Assembly (NCBI RefSeq): GCF_020184175.1
Contig: NC_065531.1
Coordinates: 8,143,213-8,207,212 of the forward strand
Length of the DNA stretch: 64,000 nucleotides
Source: Aphis gossypii
Taxonomy: Eukaryota > Arthropoda > Insecta > Hemiptera > Aphididae
Direction: 5' to 3'
Positions 1-16,300 of the stretch are shown in pieces (the first letter of the stretch is position 1; every line of letters starts with the position of its first letter). The notes under the pieces are model-generated. The model made no database searches, was not told the origin of the DNA, and saw only the letters and a list, made by a program, of their open reading frames with translations. The position numbers and the translations under genes are program-made.

Positions 1-3000
1 AAAAAACTGAATAAAATAATATAGTCACCAAAGTTGAATATACAATATACAAGGTAATTCAATCAAACGTACTAACTCCCTTATCATCCTTTAATATTTA
101 ATTTAATTAAAGTGTGGTCTATGGAATTTTTAAAAATGCTTAAGACAATATTTTTAAATCTTCAAATTTGTTTACTATGTATGAAAAGTATCCTATAGTT
201 ATTTAATGTTTAAATTTCAAACTCTTATTTTTAAATAAGAACAACTTTTTTTATATTCTACATATTATAATATGATCCTTAAATATTAGTAACTTAAGGT
301 ATATAGTTATAATTTAAAAAATCAGAATTTAAATAAAATATTAATTATTAAAGAAAAACATAAGATATAAGCACGCTTGGTGAATAATCCTATATAAAAA
401 TACGAAAGTATCATGTTAAAAAATGGCTATTAACCCAATGTATAAGCTGTATCGTTGAAAACGATTTTACGCCTTTATTAACATTTTAGTAGTTTTTTTA
501 ATACAACATTTTATAAACATATTATGAATTTTTTCTTCTATTTTTTTTTTTTCATATTATATTATTCAAATTAAATAAAAATAATATAAATACATATTTT
601 AGTACATTTGAGCCCCATGTATTATGTACGTTCATAAAAATATTATACTATAATGTGATTATAGTATATTTTCAAATTACGATTTATTCTATGTAATAAA
701 AACGTGAAAAAAAATAACACGCTCAATTATTACAACACACTTTATTTAAGAATTTTTTTCTCATTTCATATATTCTACGAATCTAAAAATATATTAATTT
801 TTAAATAAAAAATACATTTGTATTAGCTAACGGAAAATAAATATTAAATCACTTCGTTCAGTTTCTATTACAGTACCATAAAAAATTACTACAAATTTAA
901 AATAACTTCATTGCAAATATTTGATGATAAACTATTTAATCGGATTTACATGTTCGTGAAATGGAAATACAAAATATTATGTGCCTTGACCTCATATGTC
1001 TCGTATGTGACAACGTATTAAGATAATATAATATTAAACTATCGCAAGTAAATAAGGACGAAAATAAGACAAACATAACATAAAAATTTAAGTAGGTACA
1101 ATTTGACTATAATATAATAATAATAATCTAATCTTAAATTTTCAAAAAACATTTGATATTTATTTGAGATAAGAGGAGATTTAACAATAAACATATTCTA
1201 TGTTTGATTAATTACAAATTACAATATCCTTATAAAAGTATAATGAAGAATATGTTACGTTTATAATGCATAATTTTCAGATTAAAATTATGAAATTTAA
1301 ACAAAGTCGATTCAATCAAATTAAATCTATAGTAATATTATTGATTAAAATATATTATTATGTATACATTAGATTAAATTAATTAATTATAAGTAAAAAA
1401 ACGTTAAATAACTAAAATTGTATTATCAATTTCTCGGAAAGAATATAAGTATTTACAATTGCAGCAAATAAAAATTCTTTTTAAATTATTAACATATAAA
1501 AAATGCAATTTTAAGTTATTATTTTTGCTCATACATTATATACACAGACAAACAATTGCATTCGTTAAAAACTTTATTTATCTAATTAATACTAATTAGT
1601 ACACTTCAGCAACTAGCATTCATTTTCATTTAAATTCAATATATAACTGATATTGGCTCGAAGATAATATTTTTTCAATAATTGACTTTGGCTAATCTGC
1701 TATCGACCACTTAGTGCATTATTATAGACAATTTTTTACAACTTTGTAATATTTTTTAAATCGTTTTGCCACAAATGCCAATACATCTTAAGCCCTTCTA
1801 ATCATAGTTTTGTTATTAAAAGTTATTTATATTTATATTTTAAAGTACAATCATCATTATATTGTTGGTTTATATATATATATTTTTTTTTTTTTTTGTA
1901 AAATATCTAGCTATATTTAATACTTAAGTGGACTAAAGGGTAATCTAAAGCATAAAATTTTAAACCCAAAAAATGATGTAATAGATAGCCTTGTAAGGAT
2001 ATTTTTACCACAAATGAACCTTCCTATTTCAGGTCTTAACTAGTATAACTATTTAATTGTATTTTATATTTGAATATGATGTAATCTTCTGTGGCTAAAC
2101 AACATAGCTACTTGAATATATCATTAAAAATATCTACGTTTTTGACCTGATATATTATTAAACTGGATTCTACAATATAATATTATAATGCATTAAATGT
2201 TTTATTTGGTTGCCTTATGCCTTACAAACTATTGTTGACTTTAACAATCAATTAAAATTTCTAATATTTCTTGTAATGTTCATTTTCAATTATTTTACTT
2301 GTATGTTTTAAGTCTTCACCAATTATAAGTCAAACATATTGTTACATTATTAACAAGTTAAAACGTGAACGGTATTCGTCGAATTGTATTTAATCACTAC
2401 AAATGCAAATATAAGTATAAGACATAATTATTCATGGTTGCTCCAAAGTTCAGAATCTTTATTTAGTATACATATATGTATACGTTGTCTAATGCATACA
2501 ATATAGTGTAGTACATATTTTGCAGTCTTACATTTTATTTACGCACCATAAACAATATACTTATAATAATTCAACTAGGACATTGTAAGCCCTATATATA
2601 TATTAGTGAAACTGAGGCCAAAGTTCGTAAGCCTTATCCAAACCTAGCACAGTATTTAACATGATTTCAACTGTATTGAACAGAAAAGATTATAATGCAA
2701 CTTATCAATGCAATATAATTATAGTATACTTACTTATATAATATAAACTATTATAATACAATTTTATATTATATATTTTATATTTGCATTTCATTGCATA
2801 TTATAATATCAGATTGATTGCTTTATTAATAACGGATGACTATGTGTATAAAGCCAAATTAGCTATCCGTCTATATTTTTTCTATATAGAGCCAACCGTT
2901 TAGACCAAATAAGTTAATCACTTTAAACTTAACATGTACATTTCTTAAACTTTGGATTTAAGCAGTTTTTTATATTTTAATTTGTAGTCTTTTATCCCTA

Positions 3001-6000
3001 ATCATCCAAATTTTTCACCCCGGTAGCTATGTATTTTTGTAAAAAATTATTAATTTATGTGTTATACCTATAGATACCCATTTTCCATCGTCAAAAGAAA
3101 ACAATTTGCCTTACAATTATTTTTAACGAATGACTTGAGGTATAAAAATATTTATAATATTTTACTATGCCGATTGAGCATATAATAAAAATATTGATAC
3201 TCGTATATAGGTATCAGTCATCAGATATAGATATAAATAAGTTTAAAAATTATAAGCCCACATTCTTAAAAACTATACGATTAAACTAATTAATTGAGCA
3301 TATAACAAAATAGGAATGATTATAAAATAATTCTGAACTTATTTTATTTATAATATACCATATAAGTATATAACACGTGAACAATAGACGGACGTTTTTT
3401 TAATAAAATAGTTTAGGTAGGTACATTCATTTAAAATTTTAGAAATACAATTTTTGTAATTATTAATACCTTTAATCGTTTAAAAATATTAAAGTGAAAC
3501 TAATTAAAATTCTTACATACTAGTATAATAAAATTATGCTAAATCATAAAATATTAAAATTATTTGCTAAAGAGAATAAAGCTATATAACACAAATTTTT
3601 TCAACATTTCTACTAAGTCAAATGCGTATCATTCAACCTTTAATATATTTAAGATATTTTCACCAGGTAAATAAAAAATATTTGTGCCAGTATACGACAT
3701 TTACTTCAGGTTTTCATTTATTCTTTTTTTTTCCTATACTTTAATAAAATTATATTATAATACAATTCATATCGTGTGAAATGGAAGACTTATCATGAAC
3801 ATAATGTAGATACGTACCTAATATTTTTATAGTACTGATAAAATAAAAACTTTTATTAAACAATATTAAATAACGAAATCATGGTTATTTACTGTCAAAT
3901 GTTGATCGTGGTCAAGTAACCACATACTATTTTTTGACCGATAAAAACCACTAATCGTATATGAATTAACCACTACTGCGGCTTTATAAAGGTGAAATTT
4001 TATAAAACAACTATATAACATTTTTTGTAAAAATACTAAAAATAGATAAGACTTTTATGACGTTTGATTGGAGAAGATGATATTATTAAACGACAGTATT
4101 ACACTAAAATCTATGACTAACCTATGTTATAACAATTTATAATGGTTAAAAATGTATAATTATTGATATGAATGTATGTTAAAATAAACAAAAAAATATT
4201 CATTATGAAGAAATAAAAACAAATTGGTCAGTGAATTTAATCATATTTTAAAGTTAACAACACAATAATCGTTCAAAATGTATTTATTTTTGATACTCCT
4301 ACAGGTACATAATATGTTAATATCCAACAACACACTCGAAAATTAGTAGCCAAATACTTTTACAGATTTCACTGAAAATTACTTACACAATCAAATTCTT
4401 TAATCTCTACACTTTTATCTAATTCATTCCCTGGAAATTTAATGCGCTGCCATGCCAATGGTGTTTATACTTGTTACAGTAAATACGTAACATAGTTTTA
4501 AATAAAATTATCTGCACATCAGGTTCTATTAACGAATATCAATAGAAATGTATCCTAAGATCAAAATTAATTATTATGCATTGAATAGATTGTATATTTC
4601 CCACATAAAAACAAAATAAAATAAAAAGCTTGTGCATAAGTTATGTTTTGTTCACGTGATGTTCGGATGTAGTTATCATTTTCATAATGTCAATTTGAAT
4701 TTATTGAATTTAATTATTTGATATCATCATCAGTTATTTATAGTTCGTTTCAGAATCTTAAAATATTTTGATAAATTTCTATATTTATATAAATCATAAA
4801 ATATTCCTCAAACAATATGTTTTTCTTCCATAGAGAGATAGGTTTATAGTCTTAAATATGATTTATTGTTTTCCCCGGTTTTTAACCCTATTTTATTGAT
4901 TTTCCGTTGACCATTTTCTCGATAATTTAAACTCAGAATTGTGACGTCCATCCGCTGTCAAATAAAGTCTCACTGTGGCAACAAATCACTACCAATATAA
5001 CTAATATATATTTTACAAAATAAATATTTGATGTTATTAATGGGTCCACGTTCCAATTAGACATGTGTTACATAATAACCAATTTAATTTTCTACTTAAT
5101 GTTTAATTTGATCGTAAACTTAACCAGTATAATAACCCACATGACATTCAGATATATACAGAGTGATTCATCAAGCATGCTAAACTCTTTTTAAGCTCTG
5201 ATAATACATTTATTCAAAATTTAATTTTTGAAATTTATAAATATACTTAAGGATCATACTTCTAAATGCTTGAATTATTTATATTAATTAAGAAGTATTA
5301 GTCTAACTTAACCTCAGTAGAGATACGAACTTTAATTTTCCAAGTGAGAACTATCGCATTTTTCTACTATAAATTATTTCACAAATGATCTTACTGAAAA
5401 TGTTAAATCATTCGAATCAAAATTCAAAAGAATAATTTTAAAATTATTATAAATTGTAAATTGGTGATAACAATTCATAATAATGATAATAATAAGTTTA
5501 AAAGACAATAAGAGGCTATAATGTTTTAAAAATTATAATAATTATTAAAAATGTATTAAAATGTTTCAATTTATAAAAATTATCTGAATAATAATAAGTA
5601 CTAGACTAATTATTACATATTGAATATAAGTCTTTATATTTTATTTTGACTCATTGGATTCTAATGAATAAGGATTATTATCCTTGTATAATATAAGGTT
5701 TAATTACTCAGAAACTATTCATTCGAATATTGACTTAGATCAGGGTTATCTACTAAGCAGCAGATAATCATAGTTTGGACTCATCAAATTTTTAAAAATG
5801 TATTCAAGTCAATAAATAGGTTAAAAAGTAATTTAAAAAGTTTCTATCTCCATAGGAACACCTAAACTAGTGTAAAAACCAATATATATTTGAAGTATTT
5901 AAATATAATTAAAAATTCTAAAAGTCGTAGTTTGAATAAGTTCGTTATTAAAGAATAAAAGGGGGATGGCATACTTTGTGAATCACGCTCAATTGTCCTG

Positions 6001-9000
6001 AAAAGTAGTAACCAGATGAGACTCAGCATGCTACCTAGTATATTATTTGTTATGGCTCAAACTAACTCAGTCGAAGAAGATTTTTATTCATGGTTCATCA
6101 CATTATTGATACAACTCATGTTTTTAAATAACGAATTATTATATTTAATCTTAAGTTTCGATTGATACATATTTTATTATTACAGTTTGCACACGTGTAC
6201 TTGTACCGCCTATATACTTTTATAGTTAAAACTTAAGGTACGATAATATGTAATCACTAATTAATTTCAAATTATTATATTATGTTACGTCTGATGTATA
6301 CCCATAGCTTGTATTAAAAGTAGTATGCTATCAATGTGTGAAAATGAATTGTGCAAATACTGACGAAAAACGTAAACAAACTTATTTTATTACATAATCT
6401 TAATACTCATTAGTTATTAAAACCTACGGAAGGTTTTATTTGCACATTACTTATAATAATTAACTAATACTAAATAATAATTAAATAATAAATAACTAAT
6501 AATTATAATATGTAATGGACGTAGGTTTGCATAAAATGACTTACGCACACTTACATACTGACCTATATAGGTATTGACGTATGCGTCGGTAAAATTATAA
6601 CACTAATGTGATTTAAGTTTCTTGAGGTATTAATAATTTTTAATTTTGATACTTTTGTTTTTATTATTATTATTATTATTTTGACGGTATCGCTATTTCA
6701 ATTACATGGACACTAATTTAATACACTTATATAGTAGGTAGTATACCATTATTATATTTTTGAATTTTAATCTAATCTCGAAATAATGATGCAATTAACA
6801 TTGATAGTAACTTCATTTTACTATCGAGTATTATACTTGTATACATTATAATATCTAATCTATACTTAAAATAATCCTAGTACATATATCTGGTTTCAAC
6901 TGCTCGTATACATTTTCGGACAAAAAAAAAACTTCAATTTATTTTATTTATAACTAAGTAAAATATCAAACTAAAGTTCAAATATTTATTTATTGTCTGT
7001 CCAAAGTTTAAACTTGCTTTTTTTATACATTACGTGGTCATTTAATTTTGTAATCAAATTCTTAAAATATTACTCCAAATAAAATCGTACTACGTATCAC
7101 AAATGACCAACAATTTACATTGAATTATCATTTCTGCCAGGTATATAGTTGTTACAAATATATTACACCTACGTGAGTTAAAATTATATTTCACTGAATA
7201 ACAAAAACATGTTCATTTAGGTATTAGATATTTAAACTACGAAGTATTATTTTGAAATTATCAATTTATTTTTGAGTTGCATACAAATTCTCCAATTTTC
7301 AAGTAATCGATTTTAGGGTCAGATTTATAACATCCAAGAAGGTCCAAGAAGAAATCCAAGAGGTACTAATTTTTTTGACCAGTAAAAATAAGTTTCAACT
7401 TCACTGGCAATAAAATAATTTAACTAACTTAAATATTATAAAAAAAATAAATCCACATTTTTTTGTACAATTAAAATAGGTAGGCATATTAAAAAAAAAA
7501 ATGAAATGAACTAGTAACTATTTTTTTCAATTATAATTTGATATATATATATATATCAGAAAATGTATTATTAAGCTTTACATTTTATACGCTTAAACGG
7601 TATAGACTATAAAACGTTAACTTTATAAATGAAATGCATTAATATCAAAATCTACACAATAATAGTACAAAAAAAAATCAAATTTTTAATGATAGACTAT
7701 AACAATTAATGATTTACGTGGTTACTGGTTAATGTTAGACTTAAATTGAAAAGAAAAATGTGTCATACTATATAATCTAATTAGCTATTGATTTGAAATT
7801 TAAAAATGATATTGTTCAAAAATAATTTCGGTGAAGTTGACGTTTATTTTAAGAACTTATTGCCAATGCATGTTTTATAGAGATAAAATAATTGTATCGA
7901 TTGAATTTACAATCACCTTAATTTTAAATAAAGATCGCAAAAAACCTTATAACTGGAACAATACTATATTAGTGAAGTTATTATAATATCATACAATTTG
8001 TGTTTTAAAATATTATACTGACAGATATTTTGAACTCAAAAATTTACCAATTTACCACCTTTATTATTATAAGGTTTGTTATATGATTAATAAGTTGTAT
8101 AACCACCGTTTTCATCCTAACAGATGCGTATTATTGTTTAAAATACTTAAATTTCACTATTTTGATTCCAAATTCACTTTGGTTTTATTCATCACTACGA
8201 GTTAAAATAAACAATTAATAAGACATGTCCATAATATGCACATATACTATTTAGTATTTGCACATACACAATTGCTATATAATAAAAATCAATTTATAAG
8301 TCCAGAAACTATTTTTATAGATTAAATGTATGATGATTTGAACGATATCTGAACGCATCAAAACGTATCAATTTTAAATAGTAGATACCACTAACATATG
8401 ATAAACTCAAAATTGAATACCAATTCATCTTAATAGAAAATTAACAAGGTGATTCACCAAAATGCTAACCCCCATTTTTTTCATTTAACAACAAATTGTT
8501 TGAATTTAAATTTTTGGTTTTTTTAAATATGACCACAGTATTATTAAGTTCTTAGATTTTTGTAATATTTAAAAAGTATACTGGGCTTTACAAACTTCTA
8601 TTTTTTAAATCATAACTCCTACATTTTACTTTAAATTTTTTAGTGAACATTTTTTTAACAATTTTAATTTTTAATGTACCAAATTCATAATTCAAAACTA
8701 GTAGTTTTTAAGTTATTGAAATATTTAGACCAAGTATAATATTTGATATTATAAATGGTATTCCAAAAATATAAAAGTATAAGTAATAAGATCTAGTTGT
8801 TAATATACTTGAACTATATTTACAAATTATAAATAAAGAACAATTAATATTATTCATTAAAATGTTCATTACATTACAACCCAATATTATGAATCTATTA
8901 TCCTTAGTATAATATAAAGTTAAAAAAAAAATAGTATTCATTTTGATTTTGACGCTTTAAAATTTTAAGAAAAATTATCTGGTAAATAATTTAGGACAGA

Positions 9001-11500
9001 AAATAGAATAAATCTTATTTTGTAAAACAAAAGTTTATTATAAGATATAAGTTATAAGGAATAAGTAATAAGTACTAAAAATCTCAAGGATTTAAAAATA
9101 TAATCTTAAAGTAAATTTAAAAATTTCAAAAATTAGATTTTTAATAATTGCTTTATGGAATAAAAAAAAAAGTGATTATGTTTGGTTAATCTCTCTGCAT
9201 AGGTATCTCTGTGTAATAAAGTCCTTACATTTTTGAGCCCTCTACCACAAGAACTCTTTAAAAAAAATATAGGATTTTTAAAATTTAGAATTTTAGTACT
9301 TTACAGAATACCGTATATTATAGTATTATTTTTCATATCTTACCGAAATATACTTGAATTATATAAAGTTGCGACCACAGTACTGAAATTAAAATAATAT
9401 ATTGATTATAAATTATCATACAAATATAAAATACAACGTATACATTTTTATCTATATTAACTGCATGATGTAAAAAAATTAATATATTTAAACTAAAGTG
9501 TATAGATTTGCACAAACTATTTAAATCATATAACTGTATTTAAATTAAACTAAATATTATTATATGCAAGATGTTTTGTGTAGTTCCAACGAACTACGTA
9601 TAAAATGATCATCATTAAAAATAATGAAACTTTGACACTTCGATAATATTAATAAATATTATAATTATAATTAATTATTTTTGCCAAATCCCAATAAGTT
9701 AGGTGCTTTGTGTGAGAAACCAATTAAGAAATGAAATAATTTTTTTCTAACAATATATTTTACGGTTAACAAGTTTTTATGCAGAAAAATATTGCATTAA
9801 ATTTAATTCTCGTAGTAAAAGGTTATATCATTTAAGATAAATTTGTGAATTTAAAATAAATGTTTTAACTCGAACTCATTATATTTATAGTTCATATAGT
9901 TCATAGATTTCATACAATAAAAAATATATTATTTTCCAAATAAAATCGTACGTGACCTTGAGAATCGACATACATAATATTGTTTAGACATAAATATAAT
10001 ATATTATTTAGGTACTTAGTTTTTTTAAAAAAAAAATAGGTTATGTTTATGTGCAGCACGTGTAAATTTATCACGCATCACAAAATATAACTACGTATAG
10101 GTGGATACTAAATTTGGTTTTTGAAATAAAATATGAATAATATAAATTTTAAAAGTATATTCGGGTAATTGATCGACTACGTGAACTTGACTATATTATA
10201 AAATCACGTGTTAGTTTTCTGTTAATTTTAAAACCGTTTAATCCGAATTAATCCTGTAAGATTAACATCTATAAATTTATAAGCAAAAAAAAATCAAAAT
10301 TATAAGTTCCTCGATCCGGAATGGTCGTCATGCTGTTATATTATTTTGCGTCCGTGGATGGGATAGGCACCATAGATTACAGAGTTATAGGGTTACACAC
10401 AACATGACAATGATACATTTAAATTGTATAGATTTTATGTGTTTCGCATTTGTGGAATAATTTAACATTGAGTATAATAGTATTATGTTTACCTTCATGA
10501 TGTAATTGGCGTTAATTCTATTTCCGCATACACATCACTCGCCGTTTAACTTACAATCGTATACCAAGATAGTTTTTTTAAAAAAATAAAATAAAACAAT
10601 AAACTTACTATATTTTACATAGGTAGAATCAATGATATATCATTTTTAAACATTGACACTTAAATTTTAATATGATTGCACGTATGAAATTGTTAAACAT
10701 ACTATATATATTATATTATATTATATTAGGTACAACCGCGTCTTGTTGTTATAGGTACGCGCTAAATGAACATAAATAATATCGTACTTATAAAACGTGC
10801 ATAAAAACTGAAAAAGTGATGAGTGATAATCTTGCACATAGGTAGTCATTACAATATCTGAAAAAGTTCAATCGTTTGATTTACACGTTTCTTTTATGTA
10901 TATGACACGTATTTAAAACCCGGTATTTAATATATAATATACCTACGCAATACGCATATTATTTGCTTTGTATACATATTATGAATTATACCAATCACTT
11001 AAACGCTTACAATACTTATATTTATATATATTATACTCGGTTGAAATAAATGCAAACGTCTGCAGTAGATGTTTATATGGGTGAAAAATTTTTGAGGGGA
11101 TTGTCGTAATCATAACTCATCATCGTTAAAATGGATGTAATTAGATTTAAATAGTTGTATTTTTTCAGCGTTGTAGAAAGAATGTGAGAGGAGGGGTTTT
11201 AACCCCTAACTTCCTTCTTTAGTGCGACTATACTATAGTAAATTTAATTTTTCAGTTAAACAATTAAAAGAAAGAAAGAAAGAAAGAAAGTGAATGAATT
11301 ATTAATAGTTCAAATGCGGAAGAGTCGATCTGCAACAATCCAAGGACTATATTTTTTCAAATCGTTTTATCCGGTAATACGTCTTATTATGATAGTGTTT
11401 CTCCGTTATTTAATGACCAAATTATTAATAAATAATGTGTAGTTGTGCCAGTAAACTTTCCTTATTTGTACTATAAACATTATTATGATTTATTTAGCTA
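1..11500. other. AT-rich stretch without a recognisable gene
   Basis: Very AT-rich sequence dense in stop codons in all six frames. The few open frames of 60-77 codons (for example 8708-8941 and 9333-9515 on the minus strand) have low-complexity I/L/N/Y composition and no flanking splice logic, so I treat them as chance. Isolated terminus-like motifs of the form CAGAGTG or CAAGGTG followed by ATTCA sit at 5159 and 8445 and look like solo ends of small transposons, but I could not find their partner ends. The stretch may be intergenic or the intron of a gene outside the window. Confidence 0.6.
11266..11290. repeat. AAAG tetranucleotide microsatellite
   Basis: About six tandem copies of AAAG. 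It lies just upstream of the CpG-richer block that begins near 11.5 kb. Nothing suggests a function. Confidence 0.9.
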
Positions 11501-12048
11501 GTTTTAATATTTCTCTTTGGATCGCGTGTAAGTGTCGGACTGACTGCTATTTTTTCCGAGGTTAAAGTACGAAAATTGCATACAACGATGATACTACGAG
11601 GTGTAAAATATGCAACTCGTCATATTCGCGTCGTGTTTATTATGCGTTAATTGCGATTCACTAATATATAATATATTTTTTTAATATAGTCACGCGGCCG
11701 CGGTATCGTACGACAATTTTTTTTTACGTCAATCACGGTGAATCAACCGTATAAAAACGGTGTGCTGTCGGATTTTTTTTCATTCTTACGACGCACCCAT
11801 GTGACTGGCAAAAACATCAACGGAAGAAACAAGTTGTGACTACTTGCACGGGTTAAGAAAAAAAATCACCGACGACAGAATCCCGCGTGGTGTATGCGTC
11901 TATCGAGAATTTCGCCCGAAAACGACGAAAAAAACCGGTGATCTCCGCCGCACCATGTAGTCAGACGGGGTCTCAAGGTCCGCTCGCAATATTATATTTT
12001 TATTATTATTGAAATACCCGTATGGCATACGCACATATATATTATATA

Positions 12049-12632
12049 CAGGGTGCTTATTTTAAAATTTTAACATTAATTACGTCGAAAATTATTAATG
12101 TTTTTATAGATTTGTTTATGTGCATATTTCTATACATAATTTAAGTCAAATATCGTTTTCTATATTTCATTTTCAAATGAAAAAGAACATTTTTAATTTA
12201 TTATCTTGAACAAATAATCAATTAATCACAACTAGTAAATATTTCAATTCAAATAAGTTTTGTTCTACGGCACTGGCTAGGGGAAAAAGTGTACGTACCG
12301 GACAAAATAATATTATATCTATTGGTCCCATATTCTGCGCTTATCTATACGTTAAATATTTATGACTATTGACTAATTATAATGATTATAACTACTGGTT
12401 TCGAAATTCGATTTTTATATCATACATCAAAATTCTTAGAAAAATTAAATGAAATTAAAACTGTATACTGGCATGCATAAAAATAAAGACTTTAAAATAA
12501 AAACGATACTAAATGTTACTATTATTTTTTCAAAAATGTTGTCCCATCATAGCACATCACGAGATTTCCAATTACTTCCAATAATTTTCCAGGAAAATTA
12601 GTGTTAACCATGAACTTAATGAAATCACCTTG
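12049..12632. mobile_element. MITE-like element with CAGGGTG/CAAGGTG ends
   Basis: The left end reads CAGGGTGCTT and the right end, on the opposite strand, reads CAAGGTGATT, both flanked by TA. The inverted-repeat match is short (about 8 of 10 bases) and decays inward. No open frame lies inside. The ends resemble those of the larger element at 42268-46635. Family unknown; a short non-autonomous DNA transposon is the best reading. Confidence 0.4.
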
Positions 12633-12725
12633 TATATTATGTATCGCGGTCGGGAGATTATCCCACTCCCGCCGTGACCGAGTACGAAATAATAATATTT
12701 CACTATAACACTATCTACTTACTTG

Positions 12726-12749
12726 CCTACCTACCTACCTACCTACCTA
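12726..12749. repeat. CTAC tetranucleotide microsatellite
   Basis: Five to six tandem CTAC units inside the CpG-richer block. Confidence 0.85.
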
Positions 12750-13389
12750 TATAGTATATATTATATAGTTACAATTTTATTGTTGCTATCAAATTATTGT
12801 CGGCGGGCGAGCTGTGAACACTCTGTAGAGCCGATATCATCGGATTTTTATAATAATAGGTAATATTATCAAACACATATCATACGTTACGCGATTCACG
12901 GTCTTCGCACACTCCGTTCACGGTGTATAAATGTTTAATACGCTTATATTGTAGTATATTTCAGTATATAATCGTCGTCATCATTCTTAGACGTATACAA
13001 TATCTGTATACGTGCACACCGCAGCACGCCGCGCGTTTTGTATTATATATTATATCATTGTAGAGACAATTGTAAGCCCGCGGTCGCATCGGTTTTGCTG
13101 GTCTTCGTTTATCGCGACGATTTCAGTACCTTTTTGTATAATATTATAATAAACTGACGTACAAACACAATACAATACAATAATTCAATTTAATTTTAAA
13201 AAAAATTTACACACTCGGTCGTGCGCAAATTTTTTTCGCGGTTCTATACTGTTTTTTATACTGTTCCGAAAATAATTCCTCATCACACAACGCGATGCTT
13301 TGACCAAGACCGGTGTCGGTAAACAAACGTCTTCGGCGCGTTTTATTGTACCACAGCAACGACAACGTTCATATATTATTCGATACGGT

Positions 13390-16300
13390 AAGTTTAATTT
13401 TTTTTCATCTAAGTTTTTACCTCGAAGAATACTAAAAAGCTGTCCTTTCCATTGGTCTCCGCGTGTTCTATACTAGAAAACTAAAAATTAAATATTATGT
13501 TTTAACATAAATTAAATTTTAAATCATGATATTACACATACAACACATTTATTTAGAATTAAGTTAATTTTAACAATAATTAAACATTTAATACCGATTA
13601 TAATTATTAGTTCTGAAGCATGGATCGAACTTAAGCGCCATCTCGTAAATATACAGCTGAAACCCTGTGGGTACGTAAACAATTTATACGTAGCCCCAAA
13701 ATAACACAAGTCATCAAACACAAAAAAATATGTTTTAAAAGTATTTTCATAATATACGATAATTATAAAAATAAATTATTTAAAACTTGAAGGGATCAAT
13801 TTTAAAAATAAAATCATATTTCATAAACTACATTGTTTATTATAGGTATATTATAAAGTTTAATTAGACTAGGAAATAAATTTTAACATATCGTATTATT
13901 CAAAAAAGCTCGTTGAGTCGTAATAAATGCACAAATTGCTTTCGAAATTTAGACGTATAATTATGTATCATTACTATAAATAATTGGAGAAAGTTTCAAG
14001 TTATTGAAATATTTTCTTACATTTTTAATTAAAAAAAAAAAACATACTTTAAATTGAAGAATTTTACTCTGAAATTTTTCCTTACCTATCATATTTTGTA
14101 AATGACAGAAGAGAAAATCAAGAAATAAACTCTTTAATGGCAACGTTTTCTTTTAAAATCATGATAAGTGTAACATGAAGGTGGGTCACCCTGGCACCAC
14201 TATGTTTGAACTTTTTATTTTTGTTTTAACCATACATGTAACATAATGTAATGGTTGTACACGAAAAAATAAAAACAAAATAATAACTTAATACAAAAAA
14301 AACACTATTACATGTATTTATTTTTACTACTGCTTTTATATCTAAACATTGATTTACGATATTTTATTGGATAAATAGTCAACAGATAATCGAACCTCTG
14401 TATTATTAGAGTTAAGTATAACTCATTTTAGAATACATCAGTAAAAAAAGTACCAATTAGATTCACTTTCTTGTCGAAAAAGTTATTATTTAAGATTAAT
14501 TTTAAAGCACTTTTAATTCTTTAAAAGGCAAAAATCGACTATTTACATTATGACTTCCTTACGTTTATATAGTTTATAAATTAATTGGAAGATGACACTA
14601 ATGCACAAAGGATTTCATTTAATCAGTTTGATATTACTGAAATGATTAACACCTCTAAACAAAATGATCGTTGATAAAAACTTGGCAACCAATAACTATT
14701 TACTTTTATCTATACCTATATTACATGTATTTCTCATTTATAAATTGATAAGTAATGCTACTTACTGTGTGTAAATAAGATTTCTTACTATGTTTGTTCC
14801 CACTGTCAATATTTATTTTCAGGTTTTTTTTTTTTTTTAATTTTGACATTTTAAATTTGATTTAATAACTAAATAGATGGTGGGAAAAAATATTTTTGAG
14901 TTGATTTTTTTTAAGAATAAATTTGTTTGTATATACAAAAAAAACAACAATTTAACCATCAAGTATAAATACCAACTTAATTGATTATAATGATTTTTTT
15001 TTACAAGTTAAAAAGTATCTCCCCACAAGACGAAATTAGTTAATTAAATACATTTTAGATTCTGAAAAAAGCAATGTTACATTTGTTTTATGTATATAAT
15101 GTCACCCTTAAAATCAGAAAACACTGGTTGAATTAATTTGTTCATTTGATACTATGGGAGATAATTAATAATGAAACAATTCCACTATTTTTTTTAAATA
15201 ATCAGGAAAAACTGGAATTTTTAGGTAAAACCAGTTAAGCTATTTATTGAATGTTTATTGTTATTTAAAAATAAACAACATAAGATACCAACTTGAAATA
15301 TTCAATAATTAACATTTACTAGAAATTAATTTAGTTTCAAAATATTTTTGCTCTTTTAATGATAGCAATAGATGCCTTTAGAAGTTTATTTTTGATTTAT
15401 CTACGATAACATTTTTATTAGTGAGTAAAAAAACTTGAAACACTTCAAATGTACAATATTTTTAATTTTATCATAAAAAGAATAAAAATCTAATACGATG
15501 TACCTATATTCCTCATAATATATTATTTTAACTGGAATAATAAAAAAAAGTTTAGTGCAACATACTTTTAATTCTGTAAAAACAAACTCAAAAATAATTA
15601 ATTTTTTAAAAATTAATGAAAAATTTCGACAATAGGAAAAACAATGGAGATTTAACATATAACAATATTGTATTTAAAAAATACATTTTCATAAAAACCT
15701 TAAACGAAATTGATAATCATAATGGTAACGAATAATAAATACTAGCGATAAACCGATAAACGAAAGTTCCTAATTAATAACTAATTAATATATAATAATA
15801 AAATATATAATATATATAAGATATTATATATACATAAAATTATCCGTTTTTCTAAATAATTGATTTAATTGTATGTAGATAACTTATATAGAAACAGCTA
15901 ATGTGCAATATATGTCATAGACAACTATATTATATTTCATGTATTTTACGTTTCGTTGTTACTAAAATGTGTGCTGTGTTCTATTTACTCATGGTGAGAA
16001 TTTCTATTATTTTAAAATTCAAAGCGCATAAAAATTGACCGTAACCTACAGGCTATAATGCTATAGTAATTGCGACGAAACAATCTCAAATTTCCGTAAA
16101 GCTCGTTAGAATATTAATTATTATTAAATTAGGTTTGGTTGATTGTCCGCTTCGATACCCTATTATCTACCTACTTCAAACATAAATACGGCATAACTAA
16201 ACAATAAGATTTTGAAATTTTTCACGAATTTAAAAAAAAATATATTTATAATTATTAGTTATTAATTTACTACAAAAATAATAAATCTTTAACAGTGAAA

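Larger units (their letters stand above)
11690..13387 (+). promoter_or_regulatory. Candidate promoter block and 5' untranslated exon
   Basis: This stretch is clearly richer in G, C and CpG than the surrounding AT-rich DNA (for example around 11692-11710, 11860-11990, 12790-13130 and 13270-13380). TATA-like sites lie at 11750-11757 and 12926-12931. At the downstream edge, sequence with no useful ATG runs into a consensus donor, CG|GTAAGT, with the cut after 13387. That is what a 5' untranslated exon looks like. The next plus-strand gene, the SLC26-type transporter, has a good acceptor at 26814-26815 ahead of its start codon, so I infer that this exon may splice to it over about 13 kb. Exon start and promoter choice are not determined, and it could belong to another transcript. 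Confidence 0.4.

Noticed and set aside
8708..9515. Minus-strand open frames of 77 and 60 codons
   Set aside because: Low-complexity I/N/Y-rich translations in AT-rich DNA, with no motif, splice context or partner exon.
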